Part shown: positions 46,025 to 56,678 of the stretch, in pieces
Layout: every line of letters starts with the position of its first letter
How positions within the stretch are numbered: the stretch's first letter is position 1
NCBI GenBank assembly: GCA_036872755.1
Contig: JAVHNS010000011.1
Location: forward strand, 682,001 to 746,000
Direction of reading: 5' to 3'
DNA: 64,000 bases
Origin: Orbilia blumenaviensis
Taxonomy: Eukaryota; Ascomycota; Orbiliomycetes; Orbiliales; Orbiliaceae
Translations under genes and position numbers: made by a program
The notes under the pieces: generated by a model
Told to the model about the DNA's origin: nothing
Seen by the model: the letters and a program-made list of their open reading frames with translations, nothing else
The model's database searches: none

Positions 46025-47034
46025 ATGAGCAAACCACGGTCGTCAACCCCTCCCGGCGACCCTCCACCGTCTGTTCTATCACTCTATCCGCCTCCAAAAA
46101 ACACCAAATCTCGAACCCCACCCCCTCCACCCGGCATTCCCGGCCGCCAGGGTACAGCCGATGACTTCCCATTACGATTCTGCACTGTCTGTGCCAATAA
46201 TCAGAACCGGTATGCCCTTTCTTCTCTATATTTATATTTTTTTTGGCCATACTATTACAAAATACTAACAAAAGCTACGATAATTTCAGATCAATGGAAG
46301 CCCACCTCGTCCTCTCCCAAGCCGGTTTCCCTGTAATTTCCTTCGGCACCGGGTCCGCTGTCCGCCTTCCAGGTCCTTCAATCGATAAACCCAACATCTA
46401 TGCCTTCAACGCCACCTCCTATGACGAAATGTACACGGAGCTAAAAGCACGCGATATAAGACTCTACAGTGCCAATGGGTTATTAAGCATGCTTGACAGG
46501 AACAGAAAGATCAAAAGAAGTCCCGAGAGATGGCAGGATTGGAATGTTGGTGTGCCCAGAGTGGGTGCTGGGCCGGTTGATAAGAGAGGCGAGGGGGAGA
46601 AGACATATAGTGATGAGATTGAAAGTGGGATTGTGGATGTGGTTATTACATGTGAAGAACGGTGTTGGGATGCTGTTGTCGATGGTATTCCCACCCTTCC
46701 CTTTCCCCTTTTCTCCCAAAGAACGTCCCTTGAGTATACTAACAGAACGTATGGTATAGACCTAATATCGCGCGGCGCACCTTTAAATCGCCTAGTCCAC
46801 GTCATCAACATCGACATCAAAGACAATCACGAAGAAGCCGCCGTCGGTGGCAAGGGTATTCTAGAACTCGCCAAGATGTTAACCACAGCCGCGAAGGAAG
46901 AAAGAGACAAAGCTGCTGACGAAGCTAGAGACTTCGACAGAAGCTCAGTCGACGGCCGGGTTCCAGAGATACTAGCGGAATGGCAGGAACGACATCCTAC
47001 GCTACCGGTGTTGTGGACTGCTAGTTATTTTTAA
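46025..47034 (+). CDS. SSU72: RNA polymerase II CTD phosphatase SSU72
   Basis: Two exons, 46025-46209 and 46290-47034, give 309 residues. The active-site loop C-x5-R spans the splice: CANNQN at 56-61, then R62 completed by the second exon, followed by SMEAH. Downstream wording [19 protein letters not shown] is characteristic of the family, and [17 protein letters not shown] holds the catalytic Asp region. The enzyme removes phosphate from Ser5 of the polymerase II C-terminal repeats and acts in the cleavage-polyadenylation machinery. The N-terminal ~45 residues are Pro-rich and look disordered, longer than in yeast (yeast protein is about 206 residues). The intron of 80 bases sits inside the active-site motif. 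Confidence 0.95.
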
Positions 47035-47560
47035 ATGAGATACGAAAGCGTGTGTGTATGATATGGCGGAGGGAACCATGGCGTTTTAATGCTTCTGTTG
47101 TTTTTCTGTGTCGGGTCTTTTGGCGTCTGCATACCATCGAGCATTAGAATAATTGACACTAATAACACTATCTACGATATATCGTCAGGTAAATCAAGAT
47201 TCTTTCACGAAGATGCACCAATGCAATTAATTTCACCTAGTAGGATCCATCTACTTGATGTACCACTAATGAAACCCCAGGAATCACATAGTCCACTCGA
47301 GGAAGCTGTAGCTTCGAGTTCTCTAACGTGAAGGCCATGGAAGGTTCGAAGTCAGTTCTGATTCCACTATCTTCACCGCCTTTTCGTAGGTAGATATCTT
47401 CACCTCCAGCACAAACAGATATACACTCTACCATTCAATATCACTAATCTACCTCCATCTAAACCACTGCCATAACTTCAACGGAAAAATAGAAGGATAA
47501 AAAAATTAAAGTTAACAAGATACCTTTATCAATCCAAACGCTTCAAAGAAAAAAGAAAAA
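47035..47560. promoter_or_regulatory. Spacer between SSU72 and the small basic-protein gene
   Basis: 526 bases holding the SSU72 3' end and the promoter of the next gene, both on +. The last 60 bases are A-rich (AAAAGAAAAA just before the ATG at 47561). No other gene seen; a 47089-47331 frame has no domain. Confidence 0.45.
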
Positions 47561-48113
47561 ATGACAGACACAACCAATATTGATACCAACCCTCCAACCC
47601 CTCAGCCCCAAGCTCAACCCTCACAGCCAACAGCCATGACCCCAAAAAACATGGAAATCCTTGCAACAGTACTCCAATATGCCACTATCGACGTAATATA
47701 CTCACTCCACTTCTCATGTACTATGTAATTCTAATATATGTTATGTATAGATAACAAATGTCCCCTTCGACATCATCGCTCAGAAACTGGGTTATAAAAA
47801 CGCAGAAACGGCCAAGAAGAGATATCAGCAGGTTAAGCAAAAGGTTTCTGATGCTGCTGTTGTTGGTGGCGGTGATGCGGGTGGCGGTGATCAAGTTGGT
47901 TTGATAGGTGATGCGGGTGTGGCTAAGAAGGGGAAGAGGGGGAGGAAGCCTAAGGAAGGGGGCGAGAAGAAGGGTGGGGAGAAGAATGAAGGGGATAAAA
48001 AAGGACGTGGGAGGAAGAAGAAGGTTAAGGTCGAAGAGGAGGGCGAGGGAGTTAAAGAGGAAGAAAGAGTGGAGGCGGTGGTCGAAGAGGAGAATATGAA
48101 GGCGGTGGATTAG
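47561..48113 (+). CDS. Small basic protein with Myb/SANT-like helix and AT-hook-like motifs
   Basis: Two exons, 47561-47692 and 47751-48113, give 164 residues. The intron is GTAATA ... TATAG, phase 0. The N-terminal part is Pro/Gln-rich. A helix-rich segment around 33-75 (MEILATVLQYATID, then VPFDIIAQKLGYKNAETAKK) has the spacing of a short Myb/SANT-like DNA-binding fold seen in many fungal genes. The C-terminal third is highly charged with two GRKPK/GRGRKKK-like basic patches resembling AT-hooks. Probably a nuclear DNA-binding protein. Specific function unknown; the Myb assignment is by eye. Confidence 0.6.
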
Positions 48114-48271
48114 GATCAGAGGTGATATAGCGGTTATATCAAGATACAAAAACACTATTTTATAACGGCCACAGCGAATTCTATTTGGATAACAACCAGT
48201 TTATCCTACCATGACAAAGTTTATTTTACATTAGAGAGATCAATTAACATATCGATCGAATAGAAGAAGTT

Positions 48272-49561
48272 TTAACCCGCTGCTGTCAATATCATCTTAA
48301 AGATCTCTAACTCCATGGCCGCATCTTCCACCGTTGTCTTCACCGGCTTCCCATTGACCATAAATTCCCACCACTCTCCCATCTGCTTAGTATACGGATC
48401 CTCATAACTACTCCTCACAATCCTCTCCTGATACCCACAATTATCCTCTCCGACTTTCTCCCTAACGACCATAGTAGTTGGCAGTCCCTTAACATATGGA
48501 GTGTCATACTTCACTGTAACTGCTTTATTCTCGGTGAATACTTCAATAGAGGCGTCGAATAGAGGGATACTGTTAAATCCGGACTCATAGGTTGCTACGA
48601 ATGTTGGGTACTTGAATAGTACCGTCCACATCGTGGGTGTTAAATAGGCACCTAAAACCCCTGTCGGCATACCGATGAGCTCTCGCATAGCGGAGAGGTC
48701 ATGGGATCCCAAACTATAGATCTCATATGCATTAGTAAAGACTGCGGATAGTATGAAGCCATCAGGAACGGTGAGACGCACCCCCCTAACAGCCGCAACA
48801 TTGTCGTTCGCTTCTCGGTAACGGTGAGACCCATATCAACCTCCAATGCCTCATGAACCATGCTCTCTTCCCGCTCTGCCAGCGCTTTGGCAGCCTCTTG
48901 AGTCACTCCTTCGGGGAACTTGTAAGGAAAGGTTCCGGATTGGTTGATAAAAACGCTGTTTGGGCATATTATATCTATAATCATCAGGTATCCCTTCTTT
49001 TAGCCACCCATCCACTTTATTCATATATAATACACTGCGACATGCATCAATGATTCTCAATTGGATTATGGTTTTATACAAACCTCGAACCTTGACATAC
49101 TGCACCCCCTCCACCCCACCAATCTCCTTTACTGCATCCAAAAACGCAGAAGCATACCGTCTCATATACCCCACAAACACCTTCCCCTTACTCCCTTTCT
49201 CCGCCTCCATCAACGCCTTAATATCCCTCCTACAAAGCGCCAACGGTTTCTCAATAAACACATGTTTCCCAGCCTTCAAAGCCAACAACCCATGTTCCGT
49301 ATGAAACGCATCAGAACTACAAACCATCACTGCATCCACATCCGGTGATTGACAGAGATCAGAAGCGGATTCGGTGCATTTAATAGATGCGTTTGAGCAG
49401 CGAGAGGCGCAGAAGGCGAGGGACTCGGCGTTGGTGTCGCAGAGGTAGGTTAGTTCGAATTTTGAGGAGAGGTAGGTTAGGTTTGGGATATGCGCTACTT
49501 GGGCGATTTCGCCGCAGCCGATTAGGCCGATGCGGATTGGGGGGTGGTATTTTAGAGACAT
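48272..49561 (-). CDS. Gfo/Idh/MocA-family NAD(P)-dependent oxidoreductase
   Basis: Three exons, 49561-49084, 48974-48782 and 48713-48272, give 370 residues. The N-terminal Rossmann fold begins IRIGLIGCGEIAQVAHIP (GxGxxA-like). The family EKPLA motif is present (KHVFIEKPLALCRRDIK), as is GYMRRYASAF. The splices restore KVR-DIICPNS and RLLG-GLGSHDLSAM, matching the family's C-terminal domain. Introns are 109 bases (GTTTGT donor) and 68 bases (GTGCGT donor). Members oxidise or reduce sugars, inositols and related polyols; the substrate is not clear. The start at 49561 was chosen because upstream in-frame codons lack an ATG. Convergent with the small basic-protein gene, 158 bases apart. Confidence 0.9.
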
Positions 49562-51063
49562 CTTAGTTTTCTTCTTGGGGGGGGGTTGTTCTTCTTTGGG
49601 GGTGATAATTATTGAAAGTGGTGTAGTGAGGGGAGGTTCATACACATTTGCATTGGAGCTTCCCCGCAACGCGCTGTGCAACGTTGGCTGCCGCAAAATG
49701 CAACAGCGGCACGGTTCGGGATTGCGGTTAGCCGATGCAGGTACTCAGGCACGAAATATCTCAGATGAACTACTACTACATGTTTTAAGATTTCAGAATA
49801 CTGCTTCCTTAACAGAAATTCGACTTCTGGCTCATAATTCAAGAGTGAGGGATGAATTGGTTAAATGAACAGTTATTCATTGCCTCGTGTGAGGACCAAT
49901 CCAGGTTAACGTTGCTCCGAAATTTGTTAAATTTCGGGATTTACCTGCAGCTGTAGTGCGGGAAGATTACTCAGTTCATCTACTCAGCTGATTCTAATCA
50001 TTTTATCGCCAATCAAATATCTAGATATCCACAGGAAGTTCTTTGGAAACACAGTTATGCGTTTGGTGAAATATTATATGGAGAGGACTGGTGATCAATT
50101 GACATAATCTGATCAGGAATGTTTCTAATCAGTAACCTACAATATAGAGAAACCTTTGAAATAAACGATATCACTAGAATTCCAATGATTAATATGTAGA
50201 TGTGTACGCGTATGCCCATAACCTGCAGTGATGATGATCAAAGCCTTGTATCGTATTGCAATATATTGGCAGACTGCAGTACTGACAGTGTATTGTTCTG
50301 TACGCTACATTTGTATATCCATTATGAACAGCTGTTAATTACGAATCATTCAGCAAAGCAGTATACTAGCAAGGCAAATTTCGGTAATCTATTTTCACTT
50401 GAAATAAAGTGTTAATATGCCTTAGCTCAACTCCGTAGACAAAATATCACCGTCGCACGGTGGGTTGTACCCCAGGTTCAGCCTCGCAACACATAAAAAC
50501 ACCCCGTTTGCCGCAAAATACCACACATGCATACGACAGCAGCGGCATACTTGCACCGACGTCTACGGCATAGCTTACCCCGAAAACACCTGACCCCTTA
50601 CCGCATCCAGTCTAGCCCTCTCCCCACTCCCGCAAAGCAAAAACAACCAAAAAAGAAACACCAGAAAATTCACAAATTAAAGGCTGACCCGTCTTGGTCC
50701 GAAGCAAACATTCCTAGCAAGGCAAGGAACGCCCAAGAAAACCAAAGAAAAGCCAGTTAGGCGAAATATATATATTTGGAGCTGCAGGCTGAGATGACAT
50801 ACGTAAGAGGTCTTGGGAGAAAATGACCGGGGGGTTGGTTGGTTGTATGGGGCTGGTCTTGCGACTATTTAATTGCTTTCTCGGAACCTTTTCCGAGAAA
50901 CAAAGTTTCCCACACGTAACTTTTTTTGTTAGAGTATACTTCGAGAGTTCCCCAGGTTGTTGTATATCTAGGAACTTAGCTCTTTACTTTACTTTCTTTC
51001 AGCATACTATAACGATTAGAATATATTTATCAATCAAAAGCTATTGGGTTTTCACAGTTGAAG
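49562..51063. promoter_or_regulatory. Divergent spacer between the oxidoreductase and the lectin-like gene
   Basis: 1.5 kb, with starts outward on both sides, holding both promoters. AT-rich in the middle. No gene with support; short frames only. Confidence 0.45.
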
Positions 51064-51777
51064 ATGCAGCTCAACGAAGGAGGGAAGTACAGACTTATCA
51101 ACGTCGAAGGTGGGACTGTTCTCGACCTTTCCAAGACTGATGATATTTCCATTGTTGGATGGGAAAACAATGAAGGCGAGAATCAGAAGGTTCGTTCTAC
51201 TCTCATACGTGGGGTGGGCTTGTTGCGTATACCCCTCCCCGCCAAATGACAACCCACTTTTCTATAACCACGTACTTATCATTGTGGGCACAAAATGGCA
51301 CCCAGACTATATATATTTTATCTAGGCTTTTGCTAACATTTTACATTATTCAATTACCAGTGGATCCTAGGCAAAAATGCAACAGGACAATGGACCTTCA
51401 GGAACGTCGAACGGCCAACGATATTTCTCGGTATCACGACATTCCCCGGCGTCGCTAACAGTGCTACCCTTCAAGACGGAACACCGCTAGCAGGTGTTCC
51501 TGAACCTATTGGGTGGGATATTTGGCCAGATGAGGATGATGCGGTTTATTTCCGGTAGGTGAATATTTCGAAGTGATACTATGGGTTCTATGGTATTAAC
51601 CGTGGTGTTTTGTCGTATGATAGCATTTCACGCCCTGGTGGGTTCATGCCGGATTTAAACGTTGACCTGGCGAACGGGAAGCCGAAGAATGGAACACCGA
51701 TCTTGCTGTGGACGAAGAAGCCGAATACGGGTAAGAAGGTTAAGAAGAACCAATTGTGGATCTTTCAATCGGGTTAG
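51064..51777 (+). CDS. Ricin-B-type (beta-trefoil) lectin-like protein
   Basis: Three exons, 51064-51189, 51361-51554 and 51624-51777, give 157 residues. Junctions are phase 0 and phase 2 and all read through. The opening GGKYRLINVEGGTVLDLSK and the following QKWILGKNATGQWTFRNV are typical of one lobe of a ricin-B/beta-trefoil lectin. Repeats of W/F with N..G are visible at LWTKKPNTGK and NQLWIF. No signal peptide, as in cytoplasmic fungal lectins. There is no catalytic toxin domain. Sugar specificity cannot be read. An alternative 3' splice (GTTAGT near 51773) would change only the last one or two residues. Confidence 0.6.
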
Positions 51778-52182
51778 TAGCTCTACCTTGTGTTATTCTT
51801 GGTGAAACAAATGTGGCTTTTGCTGACTGAATATGGTGGTTGTTATATATAGTAATTTAATTGCCCAGTTTATATACATCGATCGCGAGAGTGGATGGAG
51901 ATGTTTTGACATGTTGTGTTTCACGAATTCGTCAATTGGACGGCGGGTTGGGGTTCATCTTTATCTTATTGGTTGAATAAACCAGTTCAGTACTACGATG
52001 TAGCTACGCGACAGAATATCTAGGACATGTAAATTTGCAAAGCCTGTTACCGAACAGAGTTTCAACTACTTATAAATATTCACAGCATCTTCGAGGTAGA
52101 TAGGTATCCTTGGGTTTTAGTTTATGAAACAAGATTCTGACAATTCAGACTGTTTTAACACTAAATATCTTTAACTAGTTTC
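51778..52182. other. Short spacer, no gene
   Basis: 405 bases, AT-rich, between the lectin-like gene (+) and the doubtful minus-strand gene. Probably the lectin 3' UTR. Nothing else seen. Confidence 0.5.
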
Positions 52183-52734
52183 TTAATACAGAACGAACAG
52201 GCCCCTCAAACCCTGGCAGTACAATGTCGAATATTCCTTTCCAGGATTGTACAATGTTTCTTGAGGGGTACATTGTTGTATCAAATAGATAACACATAGC
52301 AATAGGATAATCCGTCTGTTCGGATGGATTGTACTCCAAGAAGGGGAAGACCTGCCTTTCTCTCCGCTCCCGATCCATTGTTGTATCAAATAGATAACAC
52401 ATGCCAATGGGATAATCTGTCTGTTCGGATGGCTTGTACTCCAAAAAGGGGAAGACCCGTCCCCCTCTCCGCTCCTGATCAATTCCTTCAAAATCTGTAC
52501 TATTAAATAAACCACGACTCCCTCTTTCACAACATAGCATACCTCATCGACTGTCTTTTTCTCTAAACGGCCTATCCCAGAAAGAAAGTTGTTTATTCCT
52601 ATCAGAAAGACGCCTAATCCACCGGACCCGACTCCGATTAACGCAAACCTGACAAACCGGTCCCTCAGGACAAATTTTGCGGTCTCTATAGCCGCACTTT
52701 CCAGCATAATGTCTAGAGAATACCCAAATACCAT
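52183..52734 (-). CDS. Doubtful 183-residue protein with an in-frame tandem duplication
   Basis: A single ATG-initiated frame (MVFGYSLDIMLES). The N-terminal half has a helical and then a hydrophobic segment (FALIGVGSGGLGVFLIGI, possible membrane span). Residues in the C-terminal half are repeated: GSSPFWSTSHPNRQIIPLAC and then RSSPSWSTIHPNRRIILLLC, from a 105-base (35-codon) tandem DNA duplication. I recognise no family. It may be a real small membrane protein or merely an open frame kept by the repeat. Confidence 0.35.
   Translation of the reverse strand: MVFGYSLDIMLESAAIETAKFVLRDRFVRFALIGVGSGGLGVFLIGINNFLSGIGRLEKKTVDEVCYVVKEGVVVYLIVQILKELIRSGEGDGSSPFWSTSHPNRQIIPLACVIYLIQQWIGSGEKGRSSPSWSTIHPNRRIILLLCVIYLIQQCTPQETLYNPGKEYSTLYCQGLRGLFVLY
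52271..52480. repeat. 105-base tandem duplication (two copies)
   Basis: Copies at 52271-52375 and 52376-52480, each starting CATTGTTGTATCAAATAGAT, with about ten or so base differences. 105 is a multiple of 3, so the frame on the minus strand is kept. The copies have diverged, so the duplication is not very recent. Confidence 0.9.
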
Positions 52735-55700
52735 GAAAGCTATAATGCAGCTGACGACAACAATAAGTGAAGTCCCGTAACGCTATAGCTGGGATTTGGG
52801 CTAGGTGGATTGTGTACGTCTGGACCACAATATGGTAACTATAGAATACTTTTAAGAAGGTTTAGATACCCACAAGGTAGTGCGGACAGATTGCTAGGAA
52901 TAATTACTTACTTACTACGGATACCCTCCACCCTCAAGCAAAATATATAGCTACTCCTACACTCGCGCCAGCTGTGCGGTGTCAAAGGTAACGAGACCAA
53001 TCTACCCCGACCGTTCTTTTTATCCCGTACTCCGGATGACTGGTTTTGCTAGCCTTGCCTGTGTACCTTCAAGAATTCAGGCTTGGTATGTTTATGAAAT
53101 TACGGCTTTTAGTGTAGTTACCGGAACCGGTATGGTGACCGATAGATAGGTTAAGGAAAGAAAAAAACAGAAAAGATGAAACCGAAGTGAAGAGAACTTC
53201 AGGCATCTTTTTATAAACGAATACTACTACGTTGGAAGTTAAGTCGACCCAAAGGAATTAGTATCGAATGGGGGCCAGCCAGTCTTCCCCCACCGTTTGA
53301 TCCATCTTCATTGCGCGAACATGTGGAGGAGCTCGAGGTGTAAACGGCTGCACCTTGGCTCTGCTATGCCACAGTTCTGCAGCAGACGTGCAGACTACTG
53401 CATTGCAGTTGATTGTCGTGGCAAGGCTTTGTGGATTCGGTGTCTTGAACCACGAGTTAAAGGAATGGGCATCCTGGATTACAAAGAAAAAACCGATGGT
53501 GGGGTATTGTGGGGTTTGAGGAGCATGCAATTGGCGTGTTAATCGAGGGCGGAAGGTCTTAAGGCTGCTGAGAGTTGATTGCTCTATCTGATCCTTCTCC
53601 TGCAGTGCAGTGTGGAATGTGTGTGGGAGAGCTCTAGAGAGCATTTCGATACAGCATGTGACCCTGGTATATGGTACAATTGGTACCGGTATTGAGTTTT
53701 GGCGGTCTCGTAGTATGCATCGTAAGATAAGTTAAAGACTCTTAAGTTGGCTTGAGAAATCGTAGTCTCTTTGTATAGACTACTCGGCTCAGTTGACTTG
53801 AATTTTCAAGACTTCTACGGTCTGTCACCTGCCATACTGTAACAAGTACCTGGGTAATACATCCTTAAATATTCGGCATAACAAATGAGTTGTAGATGCC
53901 TACATAGTCCGGACCTATAAGTATACGAAGGTACCTCGGAGCTGGTTTCCAAGTACCTAAGATACCTCCTACCTACCCAACAAAACCAAGCATCGATCTA
54001 CATTGGGAATTATACAGACTTCTTTTACCTACATAGGTACTTTCTACCTAGGTACCTTGCTCTGTATGCTGGAAGAGCATACTTTTAAATACTCCGTTTC
54101 AACCCCAAACATCATGTGGGATCGTTTTGATGTAATGCGTTAGTTAGCATATTATCACCCTGTCAATATAGGTATAGGTAAGTGCCGAGTACCTAGGTAT
54201 TAATGCAATACGTCTCAGCTTAATGTCCGTCAAAAACGCATTACCACGTCAATACTGGATCAACCCCGTTCGATCGGATTGCTAGCACAGTAAGTAGTTA
54301 GGCCTATAAAGCCATAAACTAAAGGGACTGCAATTGCATTTAGACGTGAAGTGGCCAAACACGAGACTAAAACTGGATTTGAAAGTTAAACTGGTCACAT
54401 GACTACAATCGATGGTTGCACAAGGCCTTTTGCTGCGAACCTAACCTAACGTTTGAAGGGTAACCAGATCCCACATATCTCACAACTCAGTGTTTTGCCC
54501 CCCTGCTGTGCAACCTCGCAAAGCCAACGCCATCCGGCCTAGAATTTATAAGGTACGGTTGAGTTCCCAGAAGTACCCTACCCTGTCACAGGACATGAAA
54601 CCGGTCCGGAGATACCCTCGTGGCATATCATAATTGGCATTGAATTCCGGGTTTTTTTTGAATTCCGCCGTTTTCTCCAGATATATTGCAACCGTATTAC
54701 ACAATTGTTATTGTTACCTGTCGCAATGTTAATGGCAGCTTGGCCTTCCCTTGGGGGTTGAGAGAAAATTTTAAATTAATTTCAGAACCTGCAGGAACGG
54801 AAAAAATAGTCCACTCTTTTTTTTTTCTTTCCCAATTTCAATTTTCAAGAAATTTTAAATTTTTTATCAGATGTTCTCGCTCTCCCTCAACTGCGGGAAC
54901 GGGATGTTGAAACTACGCCTGTTATACGTAGATTGGAACCTGCCGATAAATGCCCTCTCGCTAGACGAGCAATTGAGGCGTTCGGACCTGGCGCTAAAGC
55001 ACATCATTCATTGCATTATACGTTATCCAACCGACCGGATCGATATGATATGATATGGGACAGTCAAGTGATGTCCAGGCACAAGCATCTGATTGGACGG
55101 ACGAAGGGGGGAGGTTGCTTGGCTTGGGCTCTAAAGCTGGGTCTCGCTTCAGCACCTGGCTCAGTCAGGGTCCCGGCTGGATTACGAGGCTCCCCCCCTG
55201 GTGATAATCTTAAATTTCGAGGAAGAAAAAGGAAGGGAAGATTTCGAACAAGAAAAAGTGGAAAGGAAGGTCTGGCGAGATGTTCGAGAAGGTCCCGGTT
55301 GGATCCTATGCGCAAAATACGGACGGAGAGTATGTCAGTCCGCTGCAGTTGCATATGTTGTATTACCATTGCCCTCCCAAAAGGGGACGCATGTATGTAT
55401 GTCATCCTGTTGACGAGATCCTAACTAAGACCATGGGGCAGGCCCCCAAGCCCAAGATCTCAAGAGCCCAGGCCAAGCCAATTGAATCCGGCATCGAATC
55501 TGGGACAGAAACATGTGAATCCGCAATTGCATCGCATTGGGCAGCACAGCGCACAGTGCGATTCCAGCGGGTATCAATAGTGTATATGTATGGCTATATA
55601 GTTATAGCGTAGGATATAAAATCGATCATGCACGATCAGGGCGGACCGTCCGTCGCAAATCGTGAAGCTTTTGGGAGAGATCTTGGTTTTGGACATGGGC

Positions 55701-56678
55701 TTCAAACACTTATTTCGGTAAGCTGCCCATAGGATTGTATAGAATAGGGGAACAGGATGCCGGGTATACTTTTTATCGATGTCATGCTAATTAAATCCGC
55801 TTCTTCCGCTTCGAATTCTCAATTCTTCTTTCCTTTCACTGCTCTCGATTTTAATTTTTTTTGAATCGTCGTATCCTCCCCCCCTCCCCCTTCCCCGAGG
55901 CTGTTCGGTTTTACATCCTCCTCGACTCAACGATAACGGAATAGAGCATATCCATCCATCCATCCATCCAAATACATTCTTCGATTGAATGTCAGCTCAT
56001 GTTCATGCGACAAACAGAATTTATGACGCAAACCGTGCCTTCCGACACCTTCTCGAGCATCCGACGTTTTAGCCTGCCCTGAAGCTTCTGATCCAACAAA
56101 CACGCCCACACCCAACCTGGAGTACTTTGGTCATTGCATTCGGAGCGCATTAATTGCATCGGAAGGCTGGTGGCATCTGCATCTAAGTAGTATACTCCAG
56201 ACGAAAGAATCTCGGACACACATATCGAAGCCTGGTTGGAAGCATTCTGCTGGCCGGATAGAGAAAGATCGTTAATATTTTGGCCAGCCCCCTTTGCTGC
56301 ACAGTACTTCCTCGCCCCCGAGATTGAGACTGGACAAGGGCTCAGCCGGCCATTGATTGCATCGAGCTCGCCAGCCAATAGACGCCCGCAGGCCCTGCAA
56401 ATTGGCTTGGTTGGCAGCTGGACAGGCAGCCAGACCTGTTTTAGAGGTTTAAGGTTAGCAGAACAGAACAGAACAGACAGGGACAGGCAAGCAGGCAAGA
56501 GTATTAAAATAATTACTAGTCGACTGCAACTGGCCCAAAAAAACTCGTTTGAAGCTGCTGCGATTCTGTTGGAACTTCTGTTTGAGCGTTTTAGAGGAAT
56601 TTATCGAATTCCCAAACCCGCCAAAAATTAAACCACCATCGGCCGCCGCAGCCATCTACCCTCCTCTTCTCCTTCACC
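52735..56678. promoter_or_regulatory. 3.9 kb spacer upstream of SPA2
   Basis: Contains many AGGTACCTA-type palindromic words between 53930 and 54200. It is AT-rich until about 54650, then higher in GC with an A-rich/T-rich boundary near 54820. The last kilobase before 56679 includes a CATC repeat near 55950 and C-rich DNA just before the ATG (CCTTCACC), fitting the SPA2 promoter and leader. Frames here (54933-55424, 55992-56498) have no domain or codon pattern I trust. Confidence 0.5.

Noticed and set aside
54933..55424. 163-codon plus-strand frame upstream of SPA2
   Set aside because: Arg/Gly-rich with no domain, overlapped by several equally long frames on both strands; most likely chance.
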